A DNA stretch of 21,370 bases from Chara braunii (taxonomy: Eukaryota > Streptophyta > Charophyceae > Charales > Characeae), in contig BFEA01000797.1 in the NCBI GenBank assembly GCA_003427395.1, positions 418,348 to 439,717 on the forward strand, read 5' to 3'. A program made the translations under genes and the position numbers. The notes under the pieces are model-generated. The model saw only the letters and a program-made list of their open reading frames with translations. It was not told the origin of the DNA and did no database searches. Positions 17,811 through 21,370 of this stretch are shown in pieces; the stretch's first letter is position 1, and the number at the start of each line of letters is the position of its first letter.

Positions 17811-18212
17811 CGGTGAGTGCGAAAAGAGTAGTATATGTTCCGGTAACTTTAATATCTCATCGGTGAAGTGTAATGTCTGTTCTGATCAGTCTAATATCCC
17901 ACCGGTTCAAACTTCAAACCCCGTTTAAATGAGTTTTCCTGGGCCACGGAGGGGTCACACGGTCTCACACATGCGAGTAAGCTAGTGCAGTATGATACTA
18001 GTATCTGTACTGATTTAATATCTCACGGGTGGACCACACGATATGAAATTAGTTTTTTTTCTGGGACACAGAGGGGTCACACATGCAAGTAAGCAAGTGT
18101 AGTATCTGTCCTGATCAGTTTAATATCTCATCGGTGGAGCACACAATATTAAATTTAACAAATTACTGAAATTAGTTTTTTCTTTTTCTGGGACACAGAG
18201 GGGTCACATAGG
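17811..18212 (+). repeat. Tandem partial U2-like units
   Basis: After the first copy come further units that lack stem-loop I but repeat the later U2 parts. These parts are AGTAGTATATGTTCC and TAATATCTCATCGGTG-type sequence around 17826-17870, GTCTGTTCTGATCAGTCTAA at 17875-17894, GTATCTGTACTGATTTAATA at 18001-18020, and AAGTGTAGTATCTGTCCTGA at 18095-18114. Each full unit ends in a T-run and CTGGGMCACRGAGGGGTCAC (17789, 17939, 18061 and 18188). GTAGTA is kept at 17828-17833 and 18099-18104. Unit length is about 110-150 bp. The shared non-U2 ending shows that the units were duplicated as a block, not inserted one by one. Confidence 0.8.
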
Positions 18213-18348
18213 TAAGCCTACTCACTCGACTCCTCCAGCCTGGTGCCTGTACTGCACTGCTGCAGAAAATGGCGCAGCCCTCTGAAAGAAGGAAAAAAGG
18301 TGGGGGGGGTAAAGAAAACAACAAAGAGAGAGAAACAGGAAAGAAGCA
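18213..18348. other. Flank right of the U2-like array
   Basis: It includes CCTGGTGCCTGTACTGCACT (about 18239-18258), which has a faint resemblance to the 3' stem-loop IV of U2, too weak to call. It is followed by purine-rich sequence with a run of eight or more G at about 18301-18309. No gene is seen. Confidence 0.3.
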
Positions 18349-18557
18349 TTAAACCACCAGTACTTGGCCCAGCTATCGATGCCAAGCCGGCTGACCCCCT
18401 GCGCGCCAAGTTTTGCCGAACCGCCAGGGCGCCGTTTCAACTTTTTTATGGCTGGCGCTTCCAGCCATTTTGGGCCGGTACCCCGAAGCCCGACAGGTGT
18501 GGCGCGTTAACGGGGAAGCGCCGCAGCCGATAGCTGGGCCAAGTACTGGTGGTTTAA
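18349..18557. mobile_element. MITE-like element with 30-bp perfect terminal inverted repeats and TTAA ends
   Basis: The left end TTAAACCACCAGTACTTGGC (continuing to 18378) is the exact reverse complement of 18528-18557, a 30-bp perfect inverted repeat around a GC-rich 149-bp interior with no coding potential. Both ends are TTAA, the target duplication used by piggyBac-type elements, although TTAA is self-complementary and would pair anyway. A smaller hairpin lies at the centre: ATGGCTGG 18448-18455 and CCAGCCAT 18461-18468. The perfect arms imply recent origin or gene conversion. Confidence 0.7.
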
Positions 18558-18581
18558 ACCACCAATGCATCTCCCAGCCAA

Positions 18582-18717
18582 TTTTTCAGAGACGCTGCAC
18601 CCATGCTGCCTCGCCGAGCAGGATCTACCGGGGTGCCGTTCCACTGGACATCCATTTCCCTGGATGAATGTCCAGCAAAACAGCGGCCCAATACATCCCG
18701 CCGCATCTCTGAAAATA
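18582..18717. repeat. Foldback element with internal hairpin
   Basis: TTTTTCAGAGACGC near 18582-18595 is inverted, with one mismatch, as GCATCTCTGAAAA near 18703-18715. A central hairpin has arms CTGGACAT (18644-18651) and ATGTCCAG (18668-18675). The segment GGGGTGCCGTTCCACTGG resembles the arms of the larger foldback at 19.0-19.2 kb, so the two are probably related. No coding potential. Confidence 0.65.
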
Positions 18718-19017
18718 TGCCTGAAAACAAACTGGTGATCTAATGGCTGCGACACAATTCTCAACCACCTACATCACAGATTCTGAAGAACGGGAAAAAC
18801 GCGAGGAAGACTGACGTCTGATGGTCGCAGCGGCAGACCATATGGACAGAATGATTGAGACTGGCACTGAAAACCTCATGAATATATTGGTGTAAGGAAA
18901 AAGAGGGAAGAATGTTTCCGCGCTAGTGTCATTTTGATGCCCTTCGAAGAAGTACGACATTCAAGCCATCAGTTCATTAACTTCATTTCCCTGCCATTTT
19001 GTCAGACTTGCGGTCTG
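18718..19017. other. Spacer between foldback elements, no gene seen
   Basis: Three hundred bases of AT-balanced sequence without repeats, RNA genes or frames resembling known proteins. One short minus-strand frame (18769-18960) has no recognisable feature. Confidence 0.4.
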
Positions 19018-19168
19018 CTTGCCGCCGCAATTCTCGGGAAGTAACGGGGCACCGTTTCATGGCACATCCATCCAGACAGAACAGTCGCATGCGATGCCCC
19101 CACTTTGCCTGGATGGATGCCAAGTGAAATGGCACCCCATCACTTGCCGAGAGTTGTGGCAGCATGTG
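19018..19168. repeat. Large imperfect foldback with a 10-bp central palindrome
   Basis: The arm 19018-19078 and the arm 19107-19168 are imperfect reverse complements over about 61 bases, roughly three-quarters identical by eye. They share blocks such as TCTCGG, GGGG and GCAxATCCATCCAG. The centre contains the exact palindrome TCGCATGCGA at 19085-19094. Transcribed, it would form a long hairpin. It is related in sequence to the foldback at 18.6 kb. Confidence 0.75.
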
Positions 19169-19192
19169 CGCCACAACCCTTAAAAAATGGCC

Positions 19193-19253
19193 GTACTGGT
19201 GGTTTGGAGTCAACCAGTACGTCTGAGTCCACCGAACTTTGGACCACCAGTAC
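19193..19253. repeat. Inverted pair of the CCACCAGTAC module
   Basis: GTACTGGTGG at 19193-19202 and CCACCAGTAC at 19244-19253 face each other, with another ACCAGTAC at 19213-19220 between them. The same ten-base module forms part of the terminal repeats of the MITE-like element at 18.35-18.56 kb. A partial copy (CCACCAGT) lies near 19304-19311. Confidence 0.7.
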
Positions 19254-19352
19254 TTCCGAGCCACTTTTCCCAGGGTTTGAAACACCCTGCATAGTGTGGA
19301 GAACCACCAGTGGCAAAAATGGAAAATGTGCCTAGCTTTCCCAGGGCGCCAC

Positions 19353-19370
19353 GCCCGGGGTACCCCGGGC
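19353..19370. repeat. 18-bp perfect GC palindrome
   Basis: GCCCGGGGTACCCCGGGC reads the same on both strands. It lies 18 bases left of a 23-base T-run. Confidence 0.9.
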
Positions 19371-19388
19371 ATGCAAAAAATCCACTGC

Positions 19389-19411
19389 TTTTTTTTTTTT
19401 TTTTTTTTTTT
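19389..19411. repeat. 23-base T run (possible poly(A) tail of a minus-strand retroposon)
   Basis: An uninterrupted run of T. Read on the minus strand it is a poly(A) stretch at the end of sequence to its right (CGCAAGCC before the A-run), so it could mark the 3' end of a short retroposed element. No LINE or SINE body is recognised next to it. Confidence 0.6.
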
Positions 19412-19494
19412 GGCTTGCGGCACCTTGCTGCGCTTTCCTTGTACTGCACAAATCCAGCCTCATTTCGAATTTTCATGCATATGGGGTGGGTGAG

Positions 19495-19862
19495 GGGAGG
19501 GGGTGCAGGAGCGGGGTGGATTATGGGTTGTCCGATCTAGCAGGAGGGAGGGAGGAGGGAGGAGGGAGGGAGGAGGGAGAAGGAAAGCTATGGCTGACAG
19601 GGAGGGAGGGAGGCGATCTGGCGGGAGGGAGGAGGTGCCACGTCGAAGGAGGGAGGAGGGGGGAGAGGAGATATGGCGGGCAGGGAGGGAGGCGATCTGG
19701 CGGCAGGGAGGAGGGAGGAATATGGCGGGAGCGACGAGGGGCACACTCTGGCGGGAGGGAGGAGGAAGGCCATGGTGTGAGGGATGACTATAGCGGGATG
19801 CAGGAGGAAGGACTATGGCAGGAGGGAGGAGGGAGGACTATGGCAGGAGGTACGAGGAGGTA
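19495..19862. repeat. GGA-rich minisatellite, G-quadruplex-prone
   Basis: The plus strand is dominated by GGGAGGGAGGAGGG words, interrupted by recurring GATCTGGCGGGAGGGAGG, TATGGCGGGAG and TATGGCAGGAGG. This suggests irregular units of about 24-36 bp. Several sites have four or more close G-runs. Open frames on both strands are low-complexity and not credible genes. Confidence 0.9.
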
Positions 19863-19924
19863 GGAGCAGAACTCTAACAAAGGTAGGAGGAGGTACACGG
19901 AGGTAGGAGGCTACTAGGGGCACA

Positions 19925-20275
19925 GCTTCAACGAAGAACAGGAAAGAAAGAAGAAGAACAAGAAGACTATGGCATCCAAGAATAACTGAATAGAGTAAGA
20001 AGAGGAGGAAGAGAAAGATGATGAAGAGGGGAAAGAAGAAACAATGAAGAATAAGAAGACATAGAAGAATAAAAAACGACGAAGAACAAAAAGAAGAAGA
20101 CGAAGAAACAACGAAGAAAGATAAGAACACAACGAAATGGAGGAGAAGAGGAAGAGGAAGAAGAATGAGACGAAACGAAGAAGAAGAAATGAAGACATAG
20201 TAGAGAACAACCAGAAATGAAGAAGAACAAGAACAGGAACAAAAACAAGAACAAAAAGAAGTGGGGGAAAAAAAA
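19925..20275. repeat. GAA/AAG-rich polypurine tract
   Basis: About 350 bases are mostly A and G on the plus strand (AGAAGAAGAAC, GAAGAGGAAGAG, AACAAGAACAGG), continuing the purine bias of the GGA region. The minus-strand frames (poly Ser/Phe/Leu) are translations of this tract. Confidence 0.9.
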
Positions 20276-21252
20276 AACTTACCTGAGTGGGAGATTAGGC
20301 GCAAGCAGTCTTCCTCGGGGGCGAGGAGGATGGCAGCGACGATGGTGAGGCCTGAGGGTTGCAGGGTGACGACGACAATGACTCAGCAGGGCAACGATGA
20401 CGATGGCGCGGACAACCATGGCAGGGCGAAAAGGGTGCGGTCGACCAAGGCAAGGAAACAACGACCCAGCGTGGGGGGTAGGGCAGAGGGCACGGGGCCA
20501 CGTGCGGAGTTCCAAGATTCAAATTCAAAATCTTGGAATATCCGCACCGTCGATGACCGCGGATCAACGGCCCAGGCGCCAAGAAAAAAAACTACGAAAT
20601 GGGGCATACCAGACCCCGAAAAAATTTGCATCCACCGCCAGAATTTTACCTTCCCAGTGGGTCTTCAGCCTATGGGTGCCTGGCCGGGGGGATCGCACAG
20701 CCAGGTGCCCCAAGCACCCTTCCAGGTGCCCGGGCTAAAGCTAGAAATGTGCCGAATTGCCATCACAATTTATTTCGGCGTCGAAACAATATATATCATC
20801 AAACAGAGCTGCCCGATACACCATAGGCAGAGAGGGAGAAGAGGACAACAAACGAGGGGGCTGTGTATTCCATTTTTAAAATATCTTTCCTGGGAAGGTA
20901 AGGACCAAATCCATGGACCATCCAATTTTCAGATTATTTGACGCATTCTTCCGAACATTTAAAAACACTGAAGTTCGATTACTTTTCCATGTCATTCGGC
21001 AGTGGGAAGATGAAAAATGCACAAAACAGCAGCAATTTCTTTCACAGCCAAAAATAACTTTTCTGATATTTTCCCTAGAAAGATCAGAGGACCTCCTCTA
21101 TGAGGGATCTCAAACTTTCAGATTTTCCTATCATCTTCTGAGTGCGAAAAGTCACCAAAGTCGGCACTTTCAGATTTGTAGGACTGTGCTCACCGGTAAC
21201 GAACAGTCCCCACCCCTCCCTAAAACCCATCCCTAACTCACAGGAATGCTAC
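20276..21252. other. Lower-copy-looking sequence; possible upstream region of a gene at the right edge
   Basis: A 226-codon plus-strand frame crosses part of this, but it starts in the polypurine tract and shows no recognisable domain. A hairpin has arms TTCCAAGATT (20510-20519) and AATCTTGGAA (20529-20538). A G-box-like CACGTG is at 20499-20504 and a GGCCCA word is at about 20568-20573. Three TTTCAGATT words lie at about 20931, 21115 and 21168. These are compatible with regulatory DNA but do not prove it. Confidence 0.35.
20510..20538. repeat. Short perfect hairpin
   Basis: Ten-base arms TTCCAAGATT and AATCTTGGAA enclose the nine-base loop CAAATTCAA. It is followed only by moderately GC-rich sequence, with no T-run to suggest a terminator. 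Confidence 0.8.
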
Positions 21253-21370
21253 ATGACGCCGTCGGCTGCGGATACCGTGGACTCGGCCGCGGCCAAGGAG
21301 GCCGGCAGCGACCCCGCGGTTGCGCCACGGCCAGACAGAGCCACGCACCGGCGGTCAGGGCGCGTGGGCC
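21253..21370 (+). CDS. Possible start of a gene running off the right edge (partial)
   Basis: From ATG at 21253 a frame stays open to the end of the window (39 codons). The beginning is MTPSAADTVDSAAAKEAG, rich in Ala, Ser and charged residues, and then Pro/Arg-rich. GC content rises sharply at about 21260, as seen at first exons in some plants. There is no stop in this frame, but the piece is short, and an ATG five bases into the preceding CAGGAATGC (21245) opens another frame that also reads through. No family is recognised. It could be host gene, transposon or chance. Confidence 0.25.
   Translation, partial: MTPSAADTVDSAAAKEAGSDPAVAPRPDRATHRRSGRVG

Noticed and set aside
17900-17920. Pol III B-box in GGTTCAAACTTC
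   Set aside because: It matches the tRNA B-box only in part, has no A-box at the right distance, and sits within the U2-like unit.
19813-20304. Minus-strand Ser/Phe/Leu-rich frames resembling membrane proteins
   Set aside because: They are reverse translations of the GAA-rich tract; the apparent hydrophobic segments are artefacts of TTC/CTT repeats.
20261-20941. Plus-strand 226-codon frame
   Set aside because: It starts at the end of the polypurine tract, and its composition changes with the underlying DNA. No domain or conserved motif is seen.

Overview
The window looks like a repeat-rich stretch of a nuclear eukaryotic genome, most likely a green plant or streptophyte alga. The clues are a Ty3/gypsy-type polyprotein, a probable initiator-methionine tRNA primer site, an L1-type LINE tail with the plant-style zinc knuckle, and a run of U2 snRNA sequence whose first 40 nt agree with plant U2 as I remember it. 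I cannot name the species. No intact protein-coding gene is certain, and nearly all recognisable coding sequence is decayed transposon. Layout from left to right: 0.5-5.3 kb is a minus-strand Ty3/gypsy gag-pol remnant, read from right to left as zinc knuckle, protease, reverse transcriptase, RNase H, a PHD-like zinc finger and integrase. It carries several frameshifts, at least four in-frame stops and a lost catalytic aspartate. 5.97-7.23 kb is an unrecognised minus-strand reading frame broken by three stops. 7.19-11.87 kb is a chain of at least eight different tandem arrays whose units mostly centre on a short GC-rich inverted repeat. 12.23-13.20 kb is a minus-strand Ty3/gypsy gag remnant with a primer-binding-site match just upstream. 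It has the same orientation and order as the pol remnant, so the two could be halves of one element separated by about 7 kb. 13.3-15.4 kb has no convincing gene. 15.45-17.66 kb is a 5'-truncated plus-strand LINE with an A-rich/GAA tail. U2 snRNA sequence begins directly at the end of that tail, followed by a run of partial U2-like units to about 18.21 kb. 18.35-19.37 kb holds several inverted-repeat (foldback or MITE-like) elements that share a CCACCAGTAC module. 19.49-20.26 kb is a long purine-rich tract (GGA then GAA). The last kilobase is lower-copy-looking DNA that ends in a possible first coding exon running off the right edge. How the parts relate: the gag and pol pieces probably come from the same kind of autonomous retroelement and are now dead. 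The tandem arrays look like successive amplifications of related dyad-bearing sequence. The U2-like array beside a LINE tail is the most unusual feature, either a LINE landing beside a U2-derived repeat or a LINE-associated retroposed U2 product.
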